Positions 1-7,136 are shown, counted from the stretch's first letter. The stretch is 10,733 nt of DNA from Nitrososphaerota archaeon (GCA_027314685.1 DAHVAI010000423.1:1-10733); one strand, 5' to 3'. A program made the numbers and translations. The notes: a model not told the origin generated them from the sequence alone.

Positions 1-31
1 ACAACTACACCATTAGGATAACAGGAGCGAT

Positions 32-427
32 CTAGTACGGAGAACGATTGCCATCGGGAGATGCGTTTCTGCGACTGTTTGCCTCGTTCCTTGCACGGAT
101 GAACCTAATGACTACTGGCAATAGGAAGATTATCAGGAGACCCTCGAAGACATCAGAGAACATCGCGACTAGCAGCGAAATGACTGCGATTCCTACAATT
201 GCTATGGTAATCATTCTCTGCTCTTTCTGGGATTGGCCCATGGGCCCTGCCTTGAACGGATTCCCGCCTCGCGAGAAATTGTCTGACTTTTTGTAAGACT
301 TGTAATAATCACGTCTTTCGAATCGTGATCCGCCATTTCTGTGCTGGATCACTATGAATCCCGTCACTAGAAGCACTGCTAGCAATGCGAAAATACCAAC
401 AATGGCGAAAGTGATCATGTCGGCCAA
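32..427 (-). CDS. Small multi-span membrane protein of unknown function
   Basis: About 131 residues. I recognise no family. Hydrophobic segments lie at roughly residues 5-27, 73-90 and 94-110. A strongly basic, aromatic and Gly-rich hydrophilic stretch (about 29-71, with RRDYYKSYKK) separates the first two, and the tail (111-131) is basic and polar. The first and second hydrophobic segments resemble each other: both begin Met-Ile-Thr-x-Ala-Ile-Val-Gly-Ile, suggesting an internal helix duplication. I chose TTG at 427 because GGGAG (439-435) sits 7 bases upstream. ATG at 418 is the alternative and lacks a well-spaced Shine-Dalgarno. The frame stays open upstream to 607, but that extension is not membrane-like and runs into the start of the divergent PAC2 gene, so I discount it. 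The stop is TAG. The divergent position next to PAC2 does not reveal a function. Confidence 0.6.
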   Translation of the reverse strand: MADMITFAIVGIFALLAVLLVTGFIVIQHRNGGSRFERRDYYKSYKKSDNFSRGGNPFKAGPMGQSQKEQRMITIAIVGIAVISLLVAMFSDVFEGLLIIFLLPVVIRFIRARNEANSRRNASPDGNRSPY

Positions 428-521
428 GGCAATGCTCCCGAGAATAATACCTCGATATTGCGTAAAAGCTTTTCCGGTATTTTGAATCCGAAGGCTAAAA
501 AGGCAGAATTTACAATGAATA

Positions 522-528
522 GGGAGAG
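522..528 (+). promoter_or_regulatory. Ribosome binding site of the PAC2 gene
   Basis: GGGAGAG lies 6 bases before the ATG at 535 and fixes the start of the PAC2-family gene. The 107-base divergent region upstream contains A/T-rich runs (for example around 479 and 494-500) but no TATA box I would place with confidence. Confidence 0.6.
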
Positions 529-534
529 TTTCAA

Positions 535-1308
535 ATGTGGAAGTTATTGCAGACAAATTCGGAGTCCAAATCTTTGCGGAATCCTCTTCTCCTAGTTTGC
601 CTTTCAACTTCTAACCCGGAGTACAAGCTTCTATACTCCCAAGGCAAGGAGCTCGGTAGATTCTTGCTACGAAAACTCGACTTTGAGCAAATCGCAGCGT
701 TGTATTCTTCGGGCCTTCCGCCTGAGGTGAAGGTCTCTAATTCCGGTGTCGCGACTCTAGCTTCCAACAATTTCTACGTCTATCATGGAACAACTAGGGA
801 TTTCGTTCTTCTTGCGGGCCACTCCTCTCCTATCGAAGACCAGTATGAGTACGGGGAGACAGTACTAACATATGCAAAGAATTTGGGAGTGAAAGAAATT
901 GTCTCGTTCGGAGCCCGATGGACCGAGACTGTAGCTCCGCCTCTTGAAAAACCTAGGGTAACTGGATTTGCGAGTGATGAAGAAGGAACGAAGCGATTGG
1001 AAGAGGCTGGTGTTCAACTCCTGAGAAATGAAGCTGCGTATTATTTTGCAAACATCATAGTATCTCAGTCAGGACTCTATGAAATGAGAGGATTCAAGTT
1101 CTCGGTTGATCACGGAGAGCCATTACCCAACCCAAAGTCTCTGATCGCATTCTTGGGAATACTTGAAAGAATGTTCGGTTTGAAGATCGACTACTCTGAT
1201 CTCTATTTGCAGGCAAGAGAGCTAGACGAGTCGATGAGAAAGGCTGCTGTTGATGGTATCGACGAGGATGGCCACAAGGATTCGCAAAACGATGACATTT
1301 ATCGCTAG
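535..1308 (+). CDS. PAC2-family proteasome assembly chaperone/activator-like protein with C-terminal HbYX motif
   Basis: 257 residues in the PAC2 family, which includes eukaryotic proteasome assembly chaperones and archaeal PbaA/PbaB. Recognisable family features are a 'NNFYVYHGTTRDFVLLAG' core (about residues 79-96), followed by 'QYEYGETVLTYAKNLGVKEI' (about 103-122), typical of the Rossmann-like PAC2 fold. The last three residues are Ile-Tyr-Arg after a charged, probably flexible tail (DEDGHKDSQNDD). This fits the hydrophobic-Tyr-any rule by which proteasome activators insert into alpha-ring pockets; archaeal PbaB is known to use such a tail. No signal peptide or membrane segment is seen, so it should be cytosolic. 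ATG at 535 has a good Shine-Dalgarno; the stop is TAG. The gene converges on cdc48, an unfoldase that can also feed the 20S proteasome. The family call is firm; the proteasome role is inferred from family and tail. Confidence 0.85.
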   Translation: MWKLLQTNSESKSLRNPLLLVCLSTSNPEYKLLYSQGKELGRFLLRKLDFEQIAALYSSGLPPEVKVSNSGVATLASNNFYVYHGTTRDFVLLAGHSSPIEDQYEYGETVLTYAKNLGVKEIVSFGARWTETVAPPLEKPRVTGFASDEEGTKRLEEAGVQLLRNEAAYYFANIIVSQSGLYEMRGFKFSVDHGEPLPNPKSLIAFLGILERMFGLKIDYSDLYLQARELDESMRKAAVDGIDEDGHKDSQNDDIYR

Positions 1309-1455
1309 TCTAGAAGTTTAGTGTCTGACAATCCGCAGTTGGAACACTTCAGCCTGATTGAAGAAGGTTTTCTGGAAACCTCCGACATGCTTTCCCCGCA
1401 ACAAGGACACCTTTCCGACATACTGGTTTCTGATGAGAATACAGAAATGAAAAGT

Positions 1456-1475
1456 GTAGAGGGGACTACCTCTAC
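1456..1475 (-). terminator. Hairpin just downstream of cdc48, candidate terminator
   Basis: A perfect 7-bp inverted repeat (GTAGAGG/CCTCTAC, 6-base loop) begins 4 bases after the cdc48 TAG stop. In the cdc48 direction it is followed by a T-rich stretch (ACTTTTCATTTCT). No T tract follows in the opposite direction, so it suits cdc48 rather than PAC2. Archaeal termination relies mainly on the T-rich part, so the stem may be incidental. Confidence 0.4.
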
Positions 1476-1479
1476 TCAG

Positions 1480-3684
1480 CTAGCCTATTGGGCTCATCGG
1501 GCTGTTTTCGTACGGCGATTGCTTTCTGACGAGGTCCTGCTTTGAGTAAGGCTTTACTTTGCTCATAGCTTCTGAAAAGTGCTTCTCGGAGATCTCTAGC
1601 TCCTTGAGCTTTGCTTTCACCACGTCGCTCCCCCTGTACTTGTCAATGTACTCGCGAATTGCGAGAGTTGACGCGGTATCTACCACTGACTGAATGTCGG
1701 CCCCGCTGTATCCCTCTGTCTTTTTCGCGAGCTCTTCGACGCCAACGTCTTTCGCAAGAGGTCTTCCGTTGAGGTGTATCTGCAGTATCTCCTTCCTTGC
1801 TTCGAGGTTTGGCACGCCCACGTAGAGCAGTTTGTCGAATCGTCCCGGCCTCAGCAGAGCCTGGTCAATCATATCTGGTCTGTTCGTCGCCCCGACAATC
1901 ACTACATCTCTTAGTTCCTCAAGCCCGTCCAATTCCGTCAGGATCTGGCTCAGGACCCTTTCTGTCACTTGGCTTTCACCGGCAAAGGATCCTCTCGTCG
2001 GAACCAATGAGTCAAGCTCGTCCATGAACACGACGCAAGGCGCGGACTGTCTTGCCTTGTGGAATATCTCTCTGACACCTCTTTCTGATTCGCCGACCCA
2101 TTTGGATAAGAGCTCAGGTCCCTTTATGCTAATGAAGTTAGCCTCGCTCTCGTTTGCAACCGCCCTTGCTAGCAGGGTTTTCCCAGTGCCTGGAGGACCG
2201 TAGAGAAGTATGCCCTTTGGAGGTCTTGTCTTCGCATATTCGAAGACGTCCCTGTACTTCAGTGGCCATTCAACAGCTTCCTGCAATTCTTCTTTGATCT
2301 GCTTCAAGCCGCCGATGTTCGACCACTTTACATTCGGCACTTCCACGAGAACCTCTCTCATGGCAGAAGGTTCGACCTCGGTCAGAGCTGATAAAAAGTC
2401 GTCCATCTTCACGATGATCTTGTTCAAGATCTCCGCAGGGATCGACTTTTTCTCTAGGTCAATTGAAGGGAGCACGCGCCTCAGCGACCGCATTGCAGCT
2501 TCCTTTGCTAGTGATTGAAGATCCGCGCCTACGAATCCATGTGTAGTCGATGCTAGCTTCTGGAGGTCTACGTCATCATCCAGAGGCATTCCTCGGGTAT
2601 GAATCTGTAAGACTTCGAGACGCCCTGTCTGGTCTGGCACGCCTATCACAATTTCCCTGTCGAACCTTCCGGGTCTTCGCAACGCCGGATCTATCGCGTT
2701 TGGTCTGTTTGTTGCCGCAATCACGACGACCTTACCCCTTGACTCCATTCCATCCATTAGGGCAAGTAACTGGGCGACAACCCGTTTCTCGACTTCACCA
2801 GTAACCTCTTCGCGTTTCGGAGCTATACTGTCTATTTCGTCGATGAAGATTATGCTCGGAGCGTTCTTTTCAGCATCTTCGAAGATCTGGCGGAGTCTTT
2901 CCTCGCTCTCACCGTAATACTTGCTCATTATCTCCGGTCCTGATAGGCTGACAAAATGAGCATTCGATTCGTTTGCAACTGCCTTCGCTAGCAGCGTCTT
3001 TCAAGTTCCTGGAGGGCCGTGCAGTAAGACACCCTTTGGAGCTTCAATTCCCAGCCTTTCGAACAATTCCGGATGTTTCATGGGAAGCTCGATCATCTCA
3101 CGAACCTTGACGACTTCGCCTCTGAGGCCGCCGATGTCTTCGTACGTGACTCTAGGTAGGTTTCTCAGGGCTTTTGCAACTTCTTCGCTGATGATAATCT
3201 CTGTTCCTTCGTTTACGATGACTGCTGCCGCACTCGGTTCTATCTTCGTGACAACAAGATCAATCCTGCGGTTCATCACGCTGATAGCAATCTCGTCGCC
3301 CTTTCCAATTACGCGGCCTTCGAGCAACTGCCTGAGATACTCTTCACCGCCTGAGATTCTCAATGGCTCTGTGGGTGCAAGAGTAATTTGCTCTGCGTAT
3401 GCGACTTCGATTTTCTTTGCTGTGATCTTGTCGTCGATCCCCACGCCGGCATTGTTCCTTGTGCTACCGTCAATCCTGATGATTCCCTTCCCGGCGTCAG
3501 TTCCCTGCGCGGGCCATAGCAGCGCGTATGTCTTTTTCCTTCCCTGAATCTCAATGACGTCGCCAGTCATCCAGCCTTTGTTCGAAATAACGTCTGGGTC
3601 GACCCTAGCGATTCCTCTACCCACGTCTCTTGTCTGCGCCTCTGCAACTCTTAACTCAATTTCTGTTTCATTCTTTTTTGGCAT
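1480..3684 (-). CDS. cdc48: Cdc48/VAT-type AAA+ ATPase, reading frame interrupted by one in-frame TGA in D1 Walker A
   Basis: Read through, this is 734 residues, normal for archaeal Cdc48/VAT/p97, a hexameric cytosolic unfoldase that extracts and unfolds proteins, often for the proteasome. Domains: double-psi-barrel N domain (about 1-90), second N subdomain (about 95-170), AAA D1 (about 180-440) and AAA D2 (about 455-700). D1 has Walker A GPPGT-stop-KT (223-230), Walker B IIFIDE (278-283) and arginine-finger RRPGR (336-340). D2 has intact GPPGTGKT (496-503) and Walker B with D555/E556. TGA at 3001-3003 replaces the second Walker A glycine (codon 228); GGA to TGA is a single base change. Sequence on both sides stays in frame and fully conserved. 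If the stop is real, a 227-residue N-terminal fragment results, and any downstream product would need reinitiation (first ATG at 2928). Sequencing error or a very recent mutation seems likelier than long-standing decay. The C-terminus is Ser/Pro-rich (ends SPMSPIG) and lacks HbYX. Start ATG 3684; hsp20 lies 62 bases upstream. Confidence 0.9.
3001..3003 (-). other. Premature TGA stop in the D1 Walker A motif of cdc48
   Basis: The + strand reads tca here; on the coding strand it is TGA between ACT (Thr) and AAG (Lys) of GPPGT-G-KT. One change (+ strand base 3003, c in place of a) would restore GGA, glycine. The matching codon of the D2 domain is GGG glycine. No frameshift lies nearby. Confidence 0.95.
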
Positions 3685-3709
3685 AATCTACGCTACCTCA
3701 ATTTTTGAA

Positions 3710-3719
3710 AAAATATACT
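3710..3719 (-). promoter_or_regulatory. TATA box candidate for cdc48
   Basis: AGTATATTTT on the minus strand, centred about 30 bases before the cdc48 ATG, predicts a transcription start only a few bases upstream of the ATG. GAGGT (3699-3695) is also present 10 bases before the ATG and would serve if transcription starts farther upstream, for example on a read-through transcript from hsp20. So cdc48 could be made both from its own promoter and with hsp20. Confidence 0.5.
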
Positions 3720-3746
3720 CACTAGAAGAAAGGGGAGAAAGTGTAT

Positions 3747-4307
3747 CTAGTCCACCCTGACGCTGACGCCCTTTGGCTTTGCGGGCGATTTCATCTTCAG
3801 CTTAACTTCGAGAACACCGTTGTTGTACGATGCCTTTGTCTCTCCTGCGTCGACAGGCTGCTCTAGCGGTACCTCGGTATCATAGTTTCTGTCCTTGTTT
3901 TGCGCCTTTATTGAAAGCGAGTTGTCCCGGACTAGAAGCTGAATATCCTCCTTCTGGACACCAGGCATCTCGGCTACGACCTTTAGGACGTTCTCCTTGT
4001 CATCAACCAGAGTCTCGACGAATGGTTCTCTTGAGCCGAGCTCGAAGGTGCCACGCCTTGTCGGCCTAACGTTCCCGAACTCCTTCACATGTGGCTTGCC
4101 GTCCGGTCCCACGTTTACCTGGTAACCGTAGTATATCGTGTTCGGGTTGTGCTGTAGGTCTCCTTCCATTGAGGTTGCTGCCTTCCACATGCTATTCAGC
4201 ATCTCATCAATGTCTCTAAAGCCGAAGCTGAACCCAAAGTTAAATGGGTCCGAGTGATCTGCGTCTTCCTCGTCTTTTCTGTTTCTGTATCTCCAACTCA
4301 TATCCAT
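3747..4307 (-). CDS. hsp20: Hsp20/alpha-crystallin family small heat-shock protein
   Basis: 186 residues. An ATP-independent holdase that binds unfolding proteins and forms oligomers in the cytosol. The alpha-crystallin domain covers about residues 95-173, including 'VVAEMPGVQKEDI' (110-122) and the signature 'YNNGVLEVKL' (161-170). The C-terminus carries V-S-V (181-183), equivalent to the I/V-x-I/V motif that patches neighbouring subunits. The N-terminal arm (about 1-94) is long, with an aromatic Gly/Phe-rich stretch (FNFGFSFGF, 22-30) and a 'YYGYQVNVGPDGKPHVKEFGN' type segment (from residue 59), seen in archaeal Hsp20 proteins. ATG at 4307 and ATG at 4301 are both possible; GGTG (4312-4309) is better spaced for 4301. 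The stop is TAG. It precedes cdc48 on the same strand, which fits a shared protein quality-control role and possible co-induction on stress. Confidence 0.92.
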   Translation of the reverse strand: MDMSWRYRNRKDEEDADHSDPFNFGFSFGFRDIDEMLNSMWKAATSMEGDLQHNPNTIYYGYQVNVGPDGKPHVKEFGNVRPTRRGTFELGSREPFVETLVDDKENVLKVVAEMPGVQKEDIQLLVRDNSLSIKAQNKDRNYDTEVPLEQPVDAGETKASYNNGVLEVKLKMKSPAKPKGVSVRVD

Positions 4308-4325
4308 ACACCACGTTAGTAACTA

Positions 4326-4343
4326 TAAGAGAGTAACCTCTTA
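4326..4343. promoter_or_regulatory. Inverted repeat between TATA box and start of hsp20, candidate operator
   Basis: TAAGAG-N6-CTCTTA is a perfect 6-bp palindromic half-site pair with a 6-base spacer. It lies just downstream of the putative TATA box and upstream of the expected transcription start of hsp20, the usual position for a repressor that blocks RNA polymerase recruitment. Known archaeal heat-shock repressors such as Phr bind in this region, but I cannot match this sequence to a known site. No second copy was noticed at the cdc48 promoter. Confidence 0.4.
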
Positions 4344-4353
4344 CTTAAAAAGG
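4343..4353 (-). promoter_or_regulatory. TATA box candidate for hsp20
   Basis: CCTTTTTAAGT on the minus strand, about 40 bases before the ATG at 4307. It predicts transcription start near 4322 and a leader of about 15-20 bases. The preceding C/A-G context could act as a BRE, but this is weak. Confidence 0.45.
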
Positions 4354-4525
4354 TTCTGAATGTGCAATAACGATTGATGTCTAGACGACTCTTGGCCAAT
4401 TTTTTTGCTCCTCTGGAGTTGGGAGCGCAAACGAGCTTTCCTGTTCATAGTTATGGCGTACCGCTCCACCTGGTTGTCATTGGTGATTCAAAGATGAAAT
4501 TCTAACTAACAAGATTTCTTGCGCC
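4354..4525. other. Divergent intergenic region between hsp20 and dps
   Basis: Together with the flanking promoter elements this makes a gap of about 260 bases between the two genes. I see no RNA gene. One open frame on the + strand (4377-4505, 42 codons) has no Shine-Dalgarno and no recognisable sequence. The run of seven T at about 4401 and the TGCTCC/GGAGTTGGGAGCG stretch (about 4408-4429) could form a weak hairpin, but nothing here is convincing. Confidence 0.4.
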
Positions 4526-4532
4526 TTTATTA
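4526..4532 (+). promoter_or_regulatory. TATA box candidate for dps
   Basis: TTTATTA lies 36-42 bases before the dps ATG at 4568, predicting transcription start around 4554 and a short leader. GGTGA (4556-4560) sits 7 bases before the ATG and serves as the ribosome binding site only if transcription starts slightly upstream of it. No clear repressor site is seen. Confidence 0.4.
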
Positions 4533-4567
4533 GCAGACGCTTTCCATTTTAGAGCGGTGAATTGATT

Positions 4568-5110
4568 ATGGCAACCACACAGATAAGAAAAGTAAGGACA
4601 TATCCTGCACCCGCACCTCTTTCAACGACGACCGACCTGACTGCCAAAGAAGCTGAAGCAGTCACAGAAATCGTGAACCCTCTCATCGCGGACGCATTCG
4701 CACTGTACGTAAAGACGAAGAACTATCACTGGCATCTTTTCGGATCGCATTTCCGTGACTATCACCAGCTGTTTGACGAGCAAGCAGAAGCAATTCTGGA
4801 CTCGGTTGACGAGATGGCTGAACGAGTCAGGAAAGTGGGCGGAACAACGCTCCGTAGCATTGGACACATCAGTCAACTACAATCTATCGAAGATGACAAT
4901 AGCGATTTTCTCCCAGAAGATGACATGATCAAGCGTCTGCTGGCGGACAACGATCACGTCACAAAGAAAATCAGGTATGCGATCACAGTCTGCGACAAGA
5001 ACCGAGATTCCGCTACGAGCAACCTGCTTCAGGATATTCTCGACAAGACAGAGAGGCGCAAGTGGTTCCTGTTCGAGGTAGCACAGAATTCAAAAAACAA
5101 AGAAAGCTAA
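4568..5110 (+). CDS. dps: Dps-family DNA-binding/iron-storage ferroxidase
   Basis: 180 residues. Dps proteins form 12-subunit cages that oxidise Fe(II), usually with peroxide, and store iron, protecting DNA from hydroxyl radicals. The intersubunit ferroxidase ligands are all visible: H54 in NYHWH, H66 in DYHQLF, and D81 and E85 in DEMAER. Their spacing (12, 15, 4) equals that in E. coli Dps. The N-terminal tail of about 30 residues carries some basic residues (RKVR) and could contact DNA, though it is only mildly basic. ATG at 4568 is preferred over TTG at 4562 because GGTGA stands 7 bases upstream of the ATG. The stop is TAA. The SDR gene follows after 32 bases on the same strand and may be cotranscribed. 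The family call is strong; DNA binding is not shown by sequence. Confidence 0.92.
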   Translation: MATTQIRKVRTYPAPAPLSTTTDLTAKEAEAVTEIVNPLIADAFALYVKTKNYHWHLFGSHFRDYHQLFDEQAEAILDSVDEMAERVRKVGGTTLRSIGHISQLQSIEDDNSDFLPEDDMIKRLLADNDHVTKKIRYAITVCDKNRDSATSNLLQDILDKTERRKWFLFEVAQNSKNKES

Positions 5111-5142
5111 ACTGATAAGACGCCCCTCGCTCAAAGAACTTC

Positions 5143-5937
5143 ATGCCACTAGACAGCGGACTGAAGGGTCAGAGAGTACTAGTCACCGGTGCAAGCCAGG
5201 GAATAGGGTTTGGAGTAGCGAAAGCTTTCCTAGAGGAAGGCGCGCGAGTAATCATCAATTCTTCGAACAAGGATGGACTTGTCAAAGCAAGAGATCAGCT
5301 ATCTGGCATCGGAGAGGTGTACTCGGTCGCTGCGGATATTTCAGACAAATCCGGGATAGAGAATCTTGTTTCAGAGACCATGCGGATTCTAGGCGGAATT
5401 GACACGCTCGCGTACTCTACAGGATCGCCAGCGCCGGGAGTGTTCATGGAAAAGAACTACGAAGAGTGGGAAGGTGCAGCCAAACTCCTAACGATAGGCC
5501 CCGCTTACCTTGCACGCAAGGTTGCTGAAGTCATGATCGAAACCAAGACGCGCGGAAGAATGGTGCTCTCTTCATCGACTGCGATTAGGGAACCAATCCC
5601 AAACATTGCATTGTCCAACGTCTGCAGAGTCGCGATCTACGGATTGGTAAGGATGCTCGCAAGGGAGCTGGGACCCAAAGGAATTCGAGTCAATGGAATC
5701 ATGCCAGGCAGGATAAAGACTGGCAGGATTGACTCTCTGGCATACAATCTTGCGAAGAACAAGGGAATCTCTCAAGAACAGGCGTTCAAGGAATTGCAAG
5801 CTGATATTCCAATAGGTTATATCGGCTCAACCGAAGAAATTGCGAAATCCTTTGTCTTTCTTGGAAGTGATCTCTCTCCATACGTCACGGGTGCGATGCT
5901 TCCAGTTGACGGCGGTCTGCTCAAGTCTATTGGATAA
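5143..5937 (+). CDS. SDR-family oxidoreductase-like protein lacking the YxxxK catalytic pair
   Basis: 264 residues, normal for classical short-chain dehydrogenases. The NAD(P)-binding glycine motif GASQGIG is at 16-22, the adenine-contact Asp at 65 (AADIS), and the catalytic-Ser region is LSSST (142-146). The C-terminal part 'GPKGIRVNGIMPG' (177-189) and 'YVTGAMLPVDGG' (247-258) are classic. The usual NAG motif reads STG (92-94), and the catalytic YxxxK helix reads S-N-V-C-R (158-162), so both Tyr and Lys are replaced. This matches a 3-oxoacyl-ACP-reductase-like SDR subgroup known to deviate from the catalytic tetrad, usually with an LSN..R pattern. Substrate unknown; it may use other residues or be non-catalytic. 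ATG at 5143 has no clear Shine-Dalgarno. The 3' end overlaps the convergent MFS gene by 11 bases. Confidence 0.85.
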   Translation: MPLDSGLKGQRVLVTGASQGIGFGVAKAFLEEGARVIINSSNKDGLVKARDQLSGIGEVYSVAADISDKSGIENLVSETMRILGGIDTLAYSTGSPAPGVFMEKNYEEWEGAAKLLTIGPAYLARKVAEVMIETKTRGRMVLSSSTAIREPIPNIALSNVCRVAIYGLVRMLARELGPKGIRVNGIMPGRIKTGRIDSLAYNLAKNKGISQEQAFKELQADIPIGYIGSTEEIAKSFVFLGSDLSPYVTGAMLPVDGGLLKSIG

Positions 5938-7102
5938 ATTCTCGTTCTGTTGAAACCATAGTTTGCCTGTGGGATTTCGAGTAGAGAAAATAGACCATCA
6001 AGACAGAGACTAGTGTTGCCCCGATTGCAAAGATGAACAAACCCGGAGATCCGTAAGCTGACTGGAAGACCCCTCCGGGAACGGGTCCAAAGCTCCATAG
6101 CGTTGAATTTATCATGGCAAAGAAGCCCAGGTATTCTCCCTTCCTGTTCGCGGGAGCCATCTTCGTCACCCAGCTAAGCATTTAGGGGCTGAGCAGCGCA
6201 AACCCTGTCGCGTAGATAATTCTTGCGGGGATCAGGTCAACCCAGCCTGCGGCAAACATGTAGACAAACAGAGAAAGCGTCACGACAACCGAACCTGAAA
6301 GGTATGATCTGATCTCGCCGAATCTATCTACGGACCTTCCAAGATGCGTTCCCAACAACGCGGTACTCCAGAGGCCTGCTACTCCGACTAGGCTGACTTC
6401 AAAGTTGCTTGCGCCAAGAAGCGATGCATAGGTTCCAAAGAAAGCGGTAACCGCGCCGGTACCAAGAGTGCGTATCGAGGTTGCAACTGAAAACATCGCA
6501 ACACCCCTCATTTCTTTTAGTGGCTTTCTCGCTTCCGACTTTGGAAGCTGCTGGTTTGGGACTGCAAAGATCACGAGTAGTAAGGTCCCAACCATCAGAA
6601 ACCCGACCATGTAGAAAATCGCGTCCAGCCCGAAAAGCTGAGAGATGACGCCTGCTGCCAAAATTCCAGCTCCGGCTCCTGCGGACCCAACCGCGTTCAC
6701 GAAACCGTAGCCTCTTCCCCTCTGCGCGATGGGCGTAATGTCTGCAACAAAAGCCTGAAGCGATGTCTGTCCGAATGTGAGTATTGTCTCTCCGATCAGG
6801 AAAAAGGAAGTGACTGCAAAAAAGTTGTGGAGAAATGGGATCAAGACAAAAAAAGGGAGACACAAACCTTCAGCCAAGAGAAGAAGTGTCCTGCGGTTTC
6901 CCAGTCTGTCTGAAACCCTTCCAGCAAGCGGGCTTGCAAGGCTTGCCGCAACATAAGCAATCGAGAAGGCAGTCAATCCCTCAGCGATGGTTGCATGAGC
7001 TCCCTGGACTGCATACAGAACGAAATAAACTGTGAAAAGACTGGAACGATTGTTGGAGAGAAGCTGGTAAATTGAGAGTGCAATCATTGCGCGACTTGCC
7101 AA
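5927..7102 (-). CDS. MFS transporter, reading frame interrupted by one in-frame TAA
   Basis: Read through, about 391 residues with roughly 12 hydrophobic helices, typical of the major facilitator superfamily and especially of drug/sugar-efflux-like members. Motif A is clear after the second helix: GRVSDRLGNRR (61-71). A TAA at 6182-6184 (codon 307) falls just after the helix ending YATGFALLSP; the frame then continues into 'APANRKGEYLGFF' and two final hydrophobic helices, as expected. The stop therefore removes about the last 84 residues. I chose TTG at 7102: GGGGAG (7116-7111) is 8 bases upstream, and a TATA-like box at 7143-7150 predicts transcription start near 7120, which would exclude the longer TTG start at 7135. 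ATG at 7087 is another option. Substrate unknown. The final stop TAG lies inside the SDR 3' end. Either a true pseudogene or a sequence error. Confidence 0.85.
6182..6184 (-). other. Premature TAA stop in the MFS transporter
   Basis: The coding strand reads CCC-TAA-ATG-CTT (Pro-stop-Met-Leu). Sequence on both sides keeps the same frame and MFS character, so this is a point change and not an indel. One-base ancestors include GAA, CAA, AAA, TTA, TCA and TAC/TAT; which one cannot be told from this window. Confidence 0.9.
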
Positions 7103-7136
7103 ATGAGAGACTCCCCAGTAAGGAGGAGAGTTCAAA

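Noticed and set aside
1..19. tRNA-like D-arm text at the left edge on the minus strand (TGGTGTAGTTGT)
   Set aside because: Only 19 bases are visible, and the seven bases before it (ATCCTAA) are not a typical tRNA 5' acceptor strand. A chance match cannot be excluded.
1321..1545. 74-codon plus-strand frame after the PAC2 gene, starting with GTG
   Set aside because: It has no Shine-Dalgarno, no recognisable domain, and its last third is antisense to the conserved cdc48 3' end and hairpin.
3001..3003. UGA read as glycine (alternative genetic code) or selenocysteine in Cdc48
   Set aside because: The amidohydrolase and the CocE-like gene both terminate with TGA at their expected C-termini, and reading through the first gives no sensible extension. 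No SECIS-like context is evident, and selenocysteine would not replace the Walker A glycine.
3080..3547. 155-codon plus-strand frame opposite cdc48
   Set aside because: It is the antisense shadow of the conserved Cdc48 N domain and D1 start, with no protein family character of its own.
4377..4505. 42-codon plus-strand frame between hsp20 and dps
   Set aside because: It lacks a ribosome binding site and promoter in place, and the peptide shows no family signature. Too short to support.
6399..6863. 154-codon minus-strand frame inside the MFS gene in another phase
   Set aside because: It is an out-of-frame shadow of the MFS coding sequence, which carries the clear motif A and helices in its own frame.
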